Source: Locusta migratoria (Eukaryota > Arthropoda > Insecta > Orthoptera > Acrididae). From it: 64,000 nucleotides of DNA. The notes under the pieces were generated by a model. The model had not been told where the DNA came from. It was given only the letters and a program-made list of their open reading frames with translations, and did no database searches. Positions 33,371-45,429 of this stretch are shown one piece after another. Location: contig CM048745.1 of NCBI GenBank assembly GCA_026315105.1, positions 151,597,323 to 151,661,322 of the forward strand, in the 5' to 3' direction. How positions within the stretch are numbered: the first letter of the stretch is position 1; each line of letters starts with the position of its first letter. The translations under genes were made by a program, and so were the position numbers.

Positions 33371-34034
33371 CGAACCTTTACAGTACTTGTCGACCAAACC
33401 GTCCCAGAGTGGCTTACCTCAGACTTAAACACTTATCCTTCTCTATCATCCCTGAAAAATTCTATCATAAATTAATCTTCCTGTGTGTTACATCCAAATT
33501 TACGTGGTAGTCATCCACTTCCTCGATAGAGGTTTCATCGCCATGAATCCTATGAATCAGTGTACAGGAAATATTCCACGAAATGAGTATACACACCATC
33601 AGTTAAACGAGCAGAGATATGACCGGGGAAAATAAACTGCCGAAAGTGGCAAGCAAATACTGAATCTTACGGACTAAAATTCCGAGAATAACCTAGCAAA
33701 CGACCAAACAGTGGTGCCAAGTTACTTACGATTACAGACAATTTCTCCAAGAAGTCTCTTCGAAAATAGCACACCGTCAAACACGGTAGCTTAGCATTTA
33801 GTGTCAGTGATACATTTTGGATAAAATGAGGAATCCAGAAGAGTAAAAAATGAAGTTAGCAAAGAAGTGTAGTTTTTAAGTAGCCTTCACAGAGCACTCA
33901 AATTTAGTAAAACATATCTAGTAACGGCATTGATTGATTTTCTCAGGGAAGCCAAAACAGTCGTGGTCCAACACGCCACTGCCCGCATCGAAACTAAGTG
34001 TATTGTTCGGTATCGCTCCCTGTATATCTAGTAA
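33371..34034. other. No recognised gene
   Basis: AT-rich; no motif. Confidence 0.45.
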
Positions 34035-34745
34035 AGCCAACCAATGCCCTTGAACAGTGCAGGGAGTCACTTTACCAGTTCTTTATTAGACACAATTTCT
34101 TCGGGCCTGGTTGGCCCAAATGTTCTGTGCCTTTTACTCTCCAATGCAATGCATTCGAAGATTAGATGTGATGCAGTTTCATCACCGTCATCACAGATCC
34201 TACATTTAGGGTCCCCTTCTGTTATTCCCATTGTATGTAGGTGTTTTTTGAAATTCCCATGGCCTGTCAGCAACCATAAGTCTAATTCTCCTGTTCAGGC
34301 CCAGGATTGCAGAGCTTCTTTTAAAACATGGCTTTGGCATCATTAACTTGCCATGTTTTTGTTGATGGACTTTGGTCCAATATTCTACGTGCTGTCTTCT
34401 GAGCCAGTTACGTAGCTCCAATTTGATCATTGCCTTGGTGATTGTCAGGACAGGTTCGGGTCCAATAAATGGAGTCTCTGCCCCCATCCTGGCTAATCTG
34501 TCGGCATGTTCGTTGCCACTGATCCCCGAGTGGCCAGGGACCCGCAATAGGTTTTCTCAATTGCTTTCCCCTAGCTCCACCAGAACCCTGTGACATTCTG
34601 CAACAATTTTAGACCTTGTTGCAGGAGCTGCCAGTAATCTCAGGGCTGCCTGGCTGTCTGAATAGATGTAGATGCTACGATCTTTGTAGCACCTACGCAA
34701 ATTCTCCTCCGCACACGCCGTGATGGCAGAACGGCATTAGTACTA
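34035..34745 (-). mobile_element. LINE with RNase H domain, 3' part
   Basis: The minus strand encodes an RNase H segment: IYSDSQAALRLLAAP near 34670, then VPGHSGISGNEHADRLARMG near 34540-34480, with conserved Asp and the His/Asp pair. It is followed by WLRRQHVEYWTKVHQ and a Cys/His tail CRICDDGDETASHLIFEC near 34205-34150. RNase H plus such a tail is typical of I- and R1-group LINEs. A stop and frameshifts interrupt it. Confidence 0.87.
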
Positions 34746-35306
34746 GTGATGTATTTCAGAGGTTAACAAGAATTTCCTTGCAAGGAAAATCAGTGTTTGT
34801 CCCTTTCATGTTTTGCAAGTTTCAGAATTCACTAATCCAAGCGCTTTCCAGCCCCGTCTGCTTGTGCTCAACACAATTCACGTGCCATAAAACGTGCTGC
34901 ACAGAAGCGCAAATATTTGTGTTTTGAAGTGAACGTGTTGCGCAACGTCTCTCTTAGAGCCACGCGAGATTCACTCTGGCAACTCGTGCTCGGTTCACGT
35001 CTTTACTAACACTATCTGTGTCGGCGAAAAAAACTGTAGTTCAATGTAGCATACAAAGAAGAAAACTGAAATAAAGCGCTAAGATACAGTCTCATCTAGA
35101 ACTCAATTCCATTGTAGTTCACAAGTTCCAAACTCTGCTTCCTTACAGGATAGGGTTGCTAGATGTAGGAGATACTGCCGAACCTAGATATGGTATCTGA
35201 TCTCCTAATTGTTTTGTCCACTGTAATCCAAGAAATTAAAATGCACAGTTCAAAATGTAACCAAAACGTACGTTTTGCTAACACAGTGCTTTATTCTCTC
35301 AAGATG
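34746..35306. other. No recognised gene
   Basis: No motif seen. Confidence 0.45.
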
Positions 35307-35397
35307 GGCCGCGGCGGAGTGGCCGAGCGCATTGAGGCGCTATGCTCCGATTCTCGAGGCCGTTCCCCGTCGAGGATTCTAATCCACTCCCGAGCAT
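35307..35397 (+). mobile_element. SINE type A', left part, split by Harbinger
   Basis: The head ggccgcggcggagtggccga continues to gattctaatccactcccgag (decayed B box). The tail resumes at 37911-37968 beyond the Harbinger element. Confidence 0.8.
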
Positions 35398-37909
35398 GGT
35401 CGGTTTGTCAATGTCTCGTTAAGTTCCAGTTAAAATTTTAACTTGTCGTTAGCAAAGAATTGCGTTTGTCAATGTTTCGTTATGAGTTAACCTGACGTTA
35501 AAAGACCTCAAACTGGCCGTTAAGTTAACGAGTAGAATTCTGCTCGTTACACGGATAACGACCAGTTAAGTGAGACTCTGTACTGTATGAAAATGACAGG
35601 ATTCCAAAGCGCTAAAATACCGCAATATTCATACGATAAAGACCGATTTATGGGACAAAATAGCAGAAACACTGTATGTATGAAAAACTAATGTGGAAAG
35701 CAGCTTTTATTGGAAAATTGTACAGTCATATTCCTCGCCCCATCCATGTAAATAGCGGTTAGATGACTTTGATATATTGCAGATACGTAACATAACCTTA
35801 AAATTATTGTTGCTATATCAAAATACAAACTTTCAGGTAACGGCTAGTGAAGTGAGAATAGGTATGATGAAAATGGCTGTATTAAGAGATTTGGTTGACA
35901 ATGAAGACGATGTCAATGTTTTGGACGATCTAGAAGCCATTGCCTAAATATGGCATCCTAGACGTATTTATCAGTTAAGCGATGATGCAGAATTTGTTAC
36001 GCGATTTCGTCTTCGAAAGGCCACTGTGGAAACGCTTGTGATGATACTCTTAATTTTTATAAGGTTATGTTATACTCGTTTGCTATGGATATTTAAAAGG
36101 GTTTTTATTTTTTACTTTTATTGTAAAAACACTTTATAAAAAAATATGTACTGAATGGAAGGAATTTGATTTCTTACTACTTTCGGTAAAATATTTGTTA
36201 CTATGTTTCAAGTTCAAAGCTAGCTCAGTCAGGTAAAATTTTAGTTAAAGGCCCACAGTTGGCATGAGTATCATTACAACACAGCTCCATATAATTCGTG
36301 ATCAAATGATTTTTAGTTTTATTTTTAAGTTAGTATTTAACAAAGTTATATGGAACCTATCACCCTGCATTTATTCCGATTTCGAAAATACTGAAATATG
36401 ATTATAGTAAAATTCTAGCCTTATACATGGCTTGAATATCTATACAGCATCATTGAATGTAGTAACAGGTCCCTGATAAGTTAACTGATTCTTACGAAAA
36501 ATATTCTTAAATAGTTCCAATATCACTGACATCTTATTTCTGAATGAAAACTTATTAAATACCACTTCCCCTTTTATGTTTAGAAAACTTTCACTTGGAA
36601 AACACTGTCCTTACTTAGCCACAGATTTCAGTCACTATTTTAGTTTCTTACTTACGAACCTTGAGATTGCCACTGAAGTCCAGGAAGGCTGAAAAATTAT
36701 ATTAAAGTCTTTTCCTATCTTATACCTCCCTTCCCTGATTTCCAATAATTATTACATTACATTTTGCCGCGTAATCTTTGGGGCGTTTGGCAATCTCGAT
36801 CGTTGACCATTGGCAGCATCCGCTGGTAACATTTTAGCTGAAACTTCTCACATACACTTTTAAACGTAATAATTGGGTGATTTAAGTCCAGATGATGTAA
36901 ATGTCAGTTTAAAATATATCGTTATATTTTGTATCACTTTTAAAATAATTCAGATTACACACCTTTTTACATAGTTGGTTCCATTATCGTACATTAAAGA
37001 AACAATCTAACAGCGCTTTCACTATCGCAAGCACAGGACAAGCACAAGACAAGATCAGCCCGATTCTCTTTATTACATCTCACTGTATAGTAATTATTTA
37101 CAAAGACCACAATAATTATGATTGTCCATTTGCAATCATTATTCTCTGTGCGTCACATGAATTTCTCTGGTTACAAGCATCGTATACACTAGTGGCACGT
37201 CGAAACACTTCATTGCTTACAACAAAAGTTTATTCATCACGAACAACAGTCAAAAATTGGAAGGACATCACACGCTGCATGAAAAACTCCATGACCATCT
37301 GAAAACTCCAACAAATAGTTGGAGTTCTGTCGTAATAGATAACAGTATTAATTCAGTATTTACTGACGGTTGTTGCGCCTAGTGTAAGGCCTAAAATGGG
37401 ATTTCTTCCTCCGATCTACAGGAACAGTGCACTTTCGCCTATGTGTAAGTTATTGCTTGCACTAAGTTACTATGCACTTGGCAGTATGTTCATTGCCATA
37501 GGGGACTTGGCTGGTGTCTGCAAAACGTCTGCTTGGAAAGTTGTTCGGAGGTAACAGTCAGTCCAATGTATCCTTATATTTCTCTACTAAGGACACAGGA
37601 CTCTCGCACTCACTTCTTTAAAACTGGAGCTTCTTTCACGTTTGTTTTCCACAGCGACAAATAACTGTGCTAACCTCTTCCATACTAGTCAAATATGGCG
37701 AACAGCTGTTTATTCAAACGGCACTTTTATTTGTTTCTATTGCCAAGATAGTCGAAATATATTGTACCTTCTGGCTTTCTCCAGGTCAGCAAACGAGAGG
37801 TATATCTGGCAATGACAAACGCAATGCACTTAACGGACATATTTAACAGGACGTTAAAGGCATCTTCTCGTTATTACCGAAAGGTTAACGAGAGATGAAC
37901 GAACCGGCC
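35398..37909 (+). mobile_element. PIF/Harbinger-like element with decayed two-exon transposase
   Basis: The ends ggtcggtttgtcaatgtctc and the complement of gagatgaacgaaccggcc are inverted repeats (about 20 of 25 matching). A first coding part at about 35870-36045 reads MKMAVLRDLVDNEDDVNV, a stop, then RRIYQLSDDAEFVTRFRLRK, as in the N-terminus of HARBI1-type nucleases. A second part at 37422-37550 reads SPMCKLLLALSYYALGSMF then AIGDLAGVCKTSAWKVVRR, the next conserved block. It is bounded by acceptor ctacag and donor GGAG|GTAACA. The catalytic DDE core is missing. The interior (36050-37410) is AT-rich with nothing else recognisable. Confidence 0.78.
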
Positions 37910-37910
37910 C

Positions 37911-37968
37911 TTATTATAAGGTAGTTTTAGAGACATGTCCCGCAGTTAAGTCCCATAAGCTTAACCCT
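37911..37968 (+). mobile_element. SINE type A', right part
   Basis: Reads gtagtttta...cccgcagttaagtcccataa then gctt, the SINE tail continuing from 35397. Confidence 0.7.
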
Positions 37969-38110
37969 ACACTGCATAAATTTTTATTTTGGCGATTATA
38001 TATTATATCCGCTGGAGCACTCTTTGTTGCATTTCTCCTCAATTCATGACTGCGTTGTCTTCTTTGGAGGAAACAACTAAATGCTTAGAACAGACTCCAA
38101 TGTATACATA
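37969..38110. other. Short unassigned spacer
   Basis: AT-rich; a short aaccctacactgca motif recurs inverted near 39830. Confidence 0.4.
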
Positions 38111-38777
38111 ATTAAGAAACTTTCACATAGTTAAAAATTAGGTGTTAATTTGTAATAGTCTGAATGAAAGTCCTTGGTCCACTTGAGCTGTTATTTTATT
38201 GGAGTCGCACAACCGGTTTCGGAACCTAGAGTTGCATCTTCAGGCGCTTTTTTAAAAGTTTTCCATGTAAGTCATTTGTTATGAACAACTGGGTTAATGG
38301 TGAGGTCAGACCGCAAGCACCTTCGCTCTCTTCGTCAAAAACATAAAAGGAAGTCTACCGTGCGGTTCTTGTCATTTGTGGTAATCAGTTTAGTAAAATT
38401 TGTTTGGCCTGTGACATAAGGCGACGTGATTGTGGTCAGCTCCATCAAGATGATCAAAAATTGCTTTTCCGTCCTGGGCGGAAGTACAAATCTGAAGTGA
38501 CAGATCACCATGTATATCGGCCTCTAGACTAAAGCCGACTGGCTGTGGTTCGAGGGGGTGCTAGGTGTGACCTCACCATTAACCCCGTTATCCATCACAA
38601 ATGACTTATATGGAAAACTTTTTAAAAAAGCGCCTGAAGATGCAACTGTGTGTTGCGAAACCGGTTGTGCGGGTCTTCACGACTCCAATAAAATAACAGC
38701 TCAAGTGGACCAAGGACTTTCATTCAGACTATTACAATTTTAACACCTAATTTTTAACTGTGTGAAAGTTTCTTAAT
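38111..38777. repeat. Inverted-repeat element with Penelope-type motifs
   Basis: Arms of about 210 bp: 38111-38330 (attaagaaactttcacatag...) and 38545-38777 (...tgtgaaagtttcttaat). The right arm has CTGAAGA, a GCAAC/GTTGC stem, then GAAACCGGTT at about 38633-38670. The left arm carries the complement with one side decayed (ggtttcggaacc). A central 215 bp has no recognised coding content. Confidence 0.88.
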
Positions 38778-38904
38778 CTATATCTATAAATGTTAATGTC
38801 TGAACCGCAAGACATAAAGAGCTAAAAATTTGCACAGTTACTAATGTCTCGTGGAAGGGTTTAGGCACGGTTTTATGGCGATCGGATAGCTTTTTATCTA
38901 TATA

Positions 38905-38910
<6 letters not shown>

Positions 38911-38971
<61 letters not shown>
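38911..38971. repeat. (GT)n microsatellite
   Basis: About 30 GT units. Confidence 0.97.
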
Positions 38972-38974
<3 letters not shown>

Positions 38975-40248
38975 TCTACTCGGTGTACGCTTATCACGTC
39001 CGAACGCTAAGACGCAGAGACTTAAATATTTGTGAAGTTACTAATTTATACCTGAGGAAGATTTTATAGCGATGTGATAGATATTAATAAATTGAAGAAT
39101 ATAACGCGAAATGCGGAACAGTAATTACTCTTTGAAAGTTATATTTAATCTTTGAAAATGGTTTCATTGGTTGCAAGGTGCTTGAGGGTTGATAATAATA
39201 AAAGAGTGGAGTATATTGGGATGGAAAGTTATCGGTGTATTTAAAATTCTACGTGTGTAGGTGTTAATATTTCACTCTGCAGCGAAAACTACAGAACGCA
39301 AACGAATGGTCTGTGTGTAATTGTTTGTCCGAAGTCTCCCGTTGTACACCATAGCAGTTCCATGCCGATAGCTGCAAGGGCGTGGAAGATATGGTTGTTG
39401 AAAGCCGTCAAATTATAAAAAAAATTTCGGACTGAAGGCCTGCGATGACGTTTGCGACTATGTAGGAAGGAGGTTACATACAGCGAAACGTGATGCCACA
39501 GACCATATCTATTCAGCTCTTTCTCTGTAAGGATAAGCACACCAATATAAGAATAAATAAATAAAGCAGTAAAAAAGAAATTTCTTTTAATACATCTGTT
39601 TTTAAAAAAAATCGATTTGACGTTTCGCGCATTATCTATCACAATCAACCAACACGCGAGCGGAGCTGCGGGTTTAAGCTAGTTATGTATAGATATTTTA
39701 GCTGTGGTTGCCCGTCATACACAGTTTTTTCCAATGTATACGATATGCATGGTGTTGCTATTTGCCAACAAGAAGTATGTCTGAAAAACTAATAAAATTT
39801 TGCGTTGCCAAACAGCAGCACCATGCAGTGTAGGGTTAACAAACATTCGAACTTTTTCTTTTTTTTCCTCCTCACTATAACAAACATCGCGCATGTGTAC
39901 TAAATTTTGCCGCATTGATGTGCAGCAGAGTTTCCTTTCTGTATACTCCCTATTTCGTCAATTGGCAACTGTACTCGCTTCCGCCGCCCCCCCCCCCCCC
40001 TCCTCGTACCCGAAAGTGAGTTAACACTGCACTCCCAACGCGCAAGAAGAATAAATTACTTACGCTGCTGACAGCGTGTTGCAGAATAACAGTACGGAAG
40101 CTGATGTGCTGCAGAGCTGGGGGTTCCGCCAGTCCACAAGAGTCGCGAAACTCCCAGTGAATTTCTGCAACCTCGCGACTGCAGCGCTGCCAAGCGGCTG
40201 GGTCGTAAAAACATACCGCGGAACGATTGAGTAATGAATGTGTATTTG
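38972..40248. other. No recognised gene
   Basis: A 119-codon minus frame (39289-39648) has no family motif. The stretch 40050-40200 is more GC-rich but carries no motif. Confidence 0.45.
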
Positions 40249-40299
40249 GAGTCAGTGGCGTAACTATGGGGGGGGATGAGGGGGATAGAACCCCCCCCC

Positions 40300-40330
<31 letters not shown>

Positions 40331-40556
40331 GAGAGAGAGATGGGGGGAGTGGGGAAGAAATCGTATAACAGCAATCTGGTAAAGGTAAAGATTTAAAACT
40401 TGGGGTGTTTTACCATAATCTTTCATTCGAAGGGAGTGAATTAGTTTCTTCAACGGGAGTGGTAGATGGTAGTCTGTCTGGAAACTGCCTAAATTTTGCT
40501 CGTCAAGCAGATCTATCCCCCCCCCCCCCCACAGCCAAGTCCTAGTTACGCCACCT
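40249..40556 (-). repeat. Dispersed repeat F, copy 2, with (GA)n
   Basis: Reverse-complement counterpart of 18747-18950, with a (GA)n run at 40301-40341 and C/G runs. Both ends carry gtggcgtaacta or its complement beside a G/C run. This copy has no SINE and shows the unoccupied state of the 18551-18746 insertion site. Confidence 0.8.
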
Positions 40557-41033
40557 TCGTATTTACGAGCTTTTGTGGCGTTATAAATTGTAGCAACTAA
40601 TAATTCGGAAATCTCTCATTTGCAAAGGTTGCTCAGAAGTAAGAGAATAATATTACGAAAACAGGTGTTCATTTATGGTTGTCAGACATAGAAGTAAATC
40701 TTTAATAATTCACACAGGGCGAAACTTCAGTTCTTAATCGGAATCGCAAACACTAGGCCTCTATTTCATAATATTACTGCTGTATAAAAAAAAAACGTCT
40801 TAACGCTTCCAACAGCAGTTAACCAACTATTTCGGTAGAGCCTGCTTAGTTTTGTACCTCAATTTCACAAACATTATAGACTTGTATACCAACATACTTT
40901 GGCGGTAACCAGCTTGTTTGATGAAGTGAATGTGTAGCTACAAATAAATAATATGTCCATGTACAAACTGTTAATATTAGTTATTGTATTCGGATGTCCG
41001 AAAGAACAGACACCACACCTGCTTCGCAGCCAA
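40557..41033. other. No recognised gene
   Basis: AT-rich; no motif. Confidence 0.45.
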
Positions 41034-41047
41034 ATAGCATTTGCAAA

Positions 41048-41226
41048 AAACTTATGGGACTTAACTACGGGGTCATCAGTCCCTAAACTTACAAAGTACT
41101 TATGAACTACTTACGAACTAAGACGGCACAAATATCCATGCCCGAGGGGGGATTCGAATCCCCGACCGTAGTGGCCGTGCAGACCGTGACTGTAGCGCCT
41201 CAGTCCCCTCGGCCAACGCGGCCGGC
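41048..41226 (-). mobile_element. tRNA-derived SINE, type A
   Basis: The target duplication atagcatttgcaaa lies at 41034-41047 and 41227-41240. It lacks the last 20 bp of the usual tail. It is inserted at the edge of the hairpin element that follows. Confidence 0.95.
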
Positions 41227-41229
41227 ATA

Positions 41230-41405
41230 GCATTTGCAAATGATTGTTAAAGGAAGGGTAGGAAGAAGGATAGGAGAGAAAGGATTGACAGTGGCCGCAT
41301 TTTCACTTGTCGCCATTGCTTAATATCGATGCCCAAATGCAGCCACTGTCAATGCTTTCTTTCCTATCCTTCTTCCTTCCCTTCCTTTAACAATAATTAG
41401 CAAAT
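41230..41405. repeat. MITE-like hairpin
   Basis: Arms at about 41240-41300 and 41335-41398 are reverse complements (ttgttaaaggaagggtagga against tccttcccttcctttaacaa, and gacagtggc / gccactgtc). No coding content. Confidence 0.88.
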
Positions 41406-41502
41406 GTTAATATTAGCGCGTCACATTCTTGTAAATATTTAGTTTGATACTACCAAATAGCAATATATAACAGGTACCCAAAAGGGACAGAGCAAGGACA
41501 AG

Positions 41503-41675
41503 CCGAGGTGACTGAGGCGCTCCAGTCACGGTCTGCACGGCCACTACGGTCGGGGGTTCGAATCCTCTCCTCGGGCATGGATATTTGTGCCGTCCTTAGT
41601 ATTAGTCCATAACTAGTTTGTAAGTTTAGGGACTGATGACCCCGTAGTTAAGTTCCTTAAGCTATACAAACATTT
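41503..41675 (+). mobile_element. tRNA-derived SINE, type A, head slightly truncated
   Basis: The target duplication gagcaaggacaag / gagcaagaacaag lies at 41490-41502 and 41676-41688. The first dozen bases of the head are missing. Confidence 0.92.
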
Positions 41676-41688
41676 GAGCAAGAACAAG

Positions 41689-42294
41689 GTGAAAAGAGCT
41701 TTTGTAAGGCGATGTAGAATCCAGTCTCATACCATGGAAACATCATAGTAGGTTTGAAAATATTAGAATGTCCGGAATGCGCCAAAACAAAACTCGTGAA
41801 ACTTGACAGTACACACCGACCACGGGAACATAATCTTAAGCATTTCCTTATACACTTAAGCACATCAGGTTGCAATTCATTTCTGCTTTCAAGAAGTTTT
41901 TGGACTATCTGATTACGACTCAGCCATTGTGAACTGTATGAATGACACTGCACTGACAATTTATTATATACTGCCATTAACAGAAGCACTGATATTACTT
42001 TAAAGGTGTTCACAGCAACGTTCAGTGATTAGGAAATATGAAAGTAACAGCATTAAAAATGGCAACTCCTCGGTTTGTATGACGTCATTCCTGTGTTATT
42101 CCCTACTGGCCGCCAGGAGCGCTAGTATCGCTTCAGTTGCTATTTTTCCGTACAGAGTTTCGCGACTGTCTGTGATAGACTGTGGTTCCGCAGTGATGCA
42201 GGCCTCTGACAGAGTAACATATACAGAGAAGCAGCCCCCCCCCCCCAAACCACTGTTCTACGCTCCCCTCGTAGTTCCGTAAGATGCTAGCAGG
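41689..42294. other. No recognised gene
   Basis: A 118-codon minus frame (41657-42013) runs partly into the SINE and has no family motif. Confidence 0.45.
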
Positions 42295-42989
42295 TGTCAG
42301 GCGGTTCGTTGGCTTACAAGGGAAGGCCGCCAATTGTGAAATTCAGATTCGATTCATACTGCGCATAATGACAACTTATGGCCAGATGTGTGATTTGGCA
42401 AAGCACCAAGATGCACTTCTCAGCCGATGTCGAGAAAATAGACAATTAAAAAAAAAACCGTTGTGGTGAAACACTCTCTACGATCCCTACGATGAGTAAT
42501 ATTGTACAAAGGCGTGGCGCAGCGGTAAGCGCTCGGGTTGGTAATCCGAAGGTCGCCGGATCGAATCTCGCGGCATGAAACTTTATTATTATCTGTTTTT
42601 TGTAATTCAACGAATCAGAGTGATAGTTGTCAGAAATATGGAAAGCAGAAAGCAGCACGACATCGAGCACATCTGATAAACGATGCGTTTTTACAAGAAC
42701 AATTTTTTTTTTTTTTTTTTTTTTTTTAATTATCTGTTGGGAAACACACCTGATTGATATTCTGAAAAATTGTTCTATCGTTCGTCAGGTTTGACTTACA
42801 CTATACGTATTCGTTTCGGAATATCGTTTATACTTCTTTCGTTAACTACATGTGGTAAACATTATGAAGACAATTAATAATATTTGTGAAATACAGTTTT
42901 GATTGCGGAAAACAATGTTGTTCGAAGTCGCCAGTTGCATATAATAAGTTGTTCGAAAGTCGTTCGTCGTGGAAAAACTGGCGACTTCG

Positions 42990-43036
<47 letters not shown>

Positions 43037-43370
43037 GTGTGTGTGTGTGTGTGTACACATTTGAATTACAAAAAAACAAATAATACAGAAAAAAAGTTGT
43101 ATGCCGCGAGATTCGATCCAGCGACCTTCGGATTACCAAACCGAGCGCTTACCGCTACGCCACGCCTCTGTACAATATTAGTAATCGTAGAGAGTATTTC
43201 ACGGCAACGGTTTTTTTTAATTGTCTATTTTCTCGACAACGGCTGAGAAGTGCATCTTGGTGCTTTGCCAAATTACACCTCTGGCCATGAGCTTTCATTA
43301 TGCGCAGTGTGAATCGAATCTGAATTTCACAATTGGCGGCCTCCCCTTGTTAGTACCGGTAGACCACACT
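42295..43370. repeat. Palindromic element with a tRNA-like sequence in each arm
   Basis: A left arm (42295-42612) and right arm (43062-43370) are reverse complements: ccgccaattgtgaaattcag and gggtgtcc-free blocks such as agcaccaagatgcacttctc match in order. Each arm has a tRNA-like unit (42513-42580 plus; 43098-43170 minus) with ggcgtggcgcagcggtaagc, the anticodon-arm-like gggttggtaatcc, and a B box ggatcgaatctcgcgg. The middle holds a T-run (42703-42727), a TA/GT microsatellite and a smaller hairpin around ttcgaagtcgccag. Confidence 0.87.
42995..43054. repeat. (TA)n then (TG)n microsatellite
   Basis: About 20 TA units then 10 TG units at the centre of the palindromic element. Confidence 0.95.
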
Positions 43371-43570
43371 AGATGTTCAAATGTTTGTATAGCTTATGGG
43401 GGCATCAGTCCCTAAACTTACAAACTACTTATGAACTAGCTAATCCTAAGGACGGCACAAATATCCATGTCCGAGGGGGGATTCGAAACCCCGACCGTAG
43501 TGGCCGTGCAGACCGTGACTGGAGCGCCTCAGTATCAGCCCCCCCCCCCCCCCCGGCCACCGCGGCCGGC
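43371..43570 (-). mobile_element. tRNA-derived SINE, type A, with C-run expansion
   Basis: The duplication agaccacact / agaccagact lies at 43361-43370 and 43571-43580. A run of about 17 C occurs at 43539-43555 where other copies have gtcccctcgg. Confidence 0.9.
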
Positions 43571-44212
43571 AGACCAGACTGGAGGCACTACTGAGGGTGC
43601 CTCTCGCACGTTAGAGGGTAGCGTGGAGGGGAGGCTGAGGGGAGAGCTCGTGCCGCCTGCCACAAGGCCACGGCCACAGAATAGTGCTGTGCCACGGCTG
43701 TGTCCGTTTGAGGGGAGGTGGTGGTGGGGACAGCCGCTACCTGCCGCCTGCTCTGGCCAGTTTAAAGGGCTGCTTGTGACCGCAGCGCCATCATGGGACA
43801 TGTTACGGAACTGCTTCAGCACCCCCGCCCCGCACCCCTGAGCGTGGGACCGGGCCCTTACGGAGGTTTCCCGTCTGTATATATTTGTCTGTGGCAATGG
43901 CCTGCGCTGGTCTGGATAGGCGCCAGGCTCACAGTGGGCGCTTGGCAGCTGGGCAGGTGGCGTGATTTAGTGGCCGTGGCTGGTGCCGCCGCACTCCCTG
44001 TGGAGTGTGGGCCACACCAGAATAGACGCCGCCCGCCTTTCCGCACTCCGCTCCATTCACCTCGCCAACACTGTTTTGTTTACGTTCCGCCTGACCACCC
44101 CTCCGCCTTCGTGCTGCCGCCAGACGAATAAAACCTCACACACCGCACAGCGATTACACACGCTGGCTGCCACAGCCATTCAAATACGTCTAAGGCGGAA
44201 GCTTAACATTTT
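43571..44212. other. GC-rich block, no assigned gene
   Basis: Overlapping frames of 100-124 codons on both strands reflect the high GC content. An aataaa occurs at 44127. I see no splice or family evidence. Confidence 0.35.
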
Positions 44213-44218
44213 TTTTAC

Positions 44219-44288
44219 TGGTCCGGGATTCGAACCCGGTTATCAGGCTTCTAAGGCATTTGCGTTGACCACTACGCCACTTGTGCAC
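44219..44288 (-). mobile_element. tRNA-like SINE head
   Basis: On minus, gtggcgtagtggtcaacgca is followed by a B box gggttcgaatcccgg. Confidence 0.65.
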
Positions 44289-44345
44289 GACTGCGCAGAT
44301 TAGCACGTCTCACGCCTGACTCAAATTCTCAAGTCATCCACACGT

Positions 44346-44537
44346 GCCGGCCGCGGTGGCCGAGGGGACTGAGGCGCTTCAGTCACGATCTGCACGGCCA
44401 CCACGGGGTTCGAATCCCCCCTCGGGCATGGATATTTGTACCGTCCTAGTTCGTAAGTAGTTCATAAGTAGTTTGTAAGTTTAGGGACTGATGACCCCGT
44501 AGTTAAGTCCCTTAAGATTTACAAACATTTGAACATT
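44346..44537 (+). mobile_element. tRNA-derived SINE, type A
   Basis: The target duplication tcatccacacgt lies at 44334-44345 and 44538-44549. Confidence 0.96.
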
Positions 44538-44744
44538 TCATCCACACGTTCTGACGCACTGCTCCCTGACAATTATTACTCGCGACTCCACACCGACCCT
44601 TTTAAAGCTCTGCCTTGCCCTTTGGCTTTAATTCGTTTCGGTTGTCGAATATCGACATATTTTCCAAAAAAAAAAAAAAAAAAGTGCCACAACAATAACA
44701 TCGAGGAAGGTGATTTGGAGGCGGAGAGAAGCGCGCGAGTGGCC

Positions 44745-44815
44745 GTGAGGCAATATATAACACATTGTGCGTGGCGCCGCCGCTCGCGTCGGAGCTTCGA
44801 GTCCTCCATCGAGCA

Positions 44816-44876
<61 letters not shown>

Positions 44877-45008
44877 TCTGCCTCAGTGTTTCATTTCACA
44901 AAAAAAGAGGAGATAGGAAAAAAAATGAGAATGACCTTAGTGTGTGTATATTTAAGAACGATGACATGATCAGTTTGTTCCCTTAGGTTTACAAATATTC
45001 GAACATTT
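44745..45008 (+). mobile_element. Degenerate SINE with expanded GT run
   Basis: A B-box-like gcttcgagtcctcc near 44792 is followed by gagcataggtgtgtgtg, a (GT)n run at 44818-44874, a short non-matching stretch, then the tail gatcagtttgttcccttagg and acaaatattcgaacatt. Confidence 0.7.
44818..44874. repeat. (GT)n microsatellite
   Basis: About 28 GT units inside the SINE. Confidence 0.95.
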
Positions 45009-45429
45009 ACCTCGACAGCGAAAGGTTGAATAAAAATTACATATTGTATTCCCCCAAGACAACTTAATTGATAGAGTTACTTAAGAGTAACTAACCTTCA
45101 TAATTATCACTGTCACTATTATCAGCTTACACCAGATGGCAGAAACTAATCACGTATCACTTCTGTTAATGTACCACTAGATCACCCTATGCAATGGACG
45201 TCATTTTGTACTGGATTTCTTACAGTGGTTTATTCTCTTTGTCAAAGAGATCGAAATCACAGGGACTGATACCCAGCTACTACACTTTATCTTCCAGTAT
45301 CTCCCATTGCCAACCTCGCAAGAAGTCCTAGACATAAGCAGCAGTGTGGTATCGTGCATTTTCACGCTGGGTGACAGCGTGATCTTGTATGAAATGTCAT
45401 TACGCAGGTCATACTGCTGTCAGGCGAAA
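45009..45429. other. No recognised gene
   Basis: AT-rich; no motif. Confidence 0.4.

Noticed and set aside
42513..42580. tRNA-Thr-like sequence (loop with GGT) as a functional tRNA gene
   Set aside because: Repeated inverted at 43098-43170 within a palindromic element and lacking a sound acceptor stem; SINE-derived.
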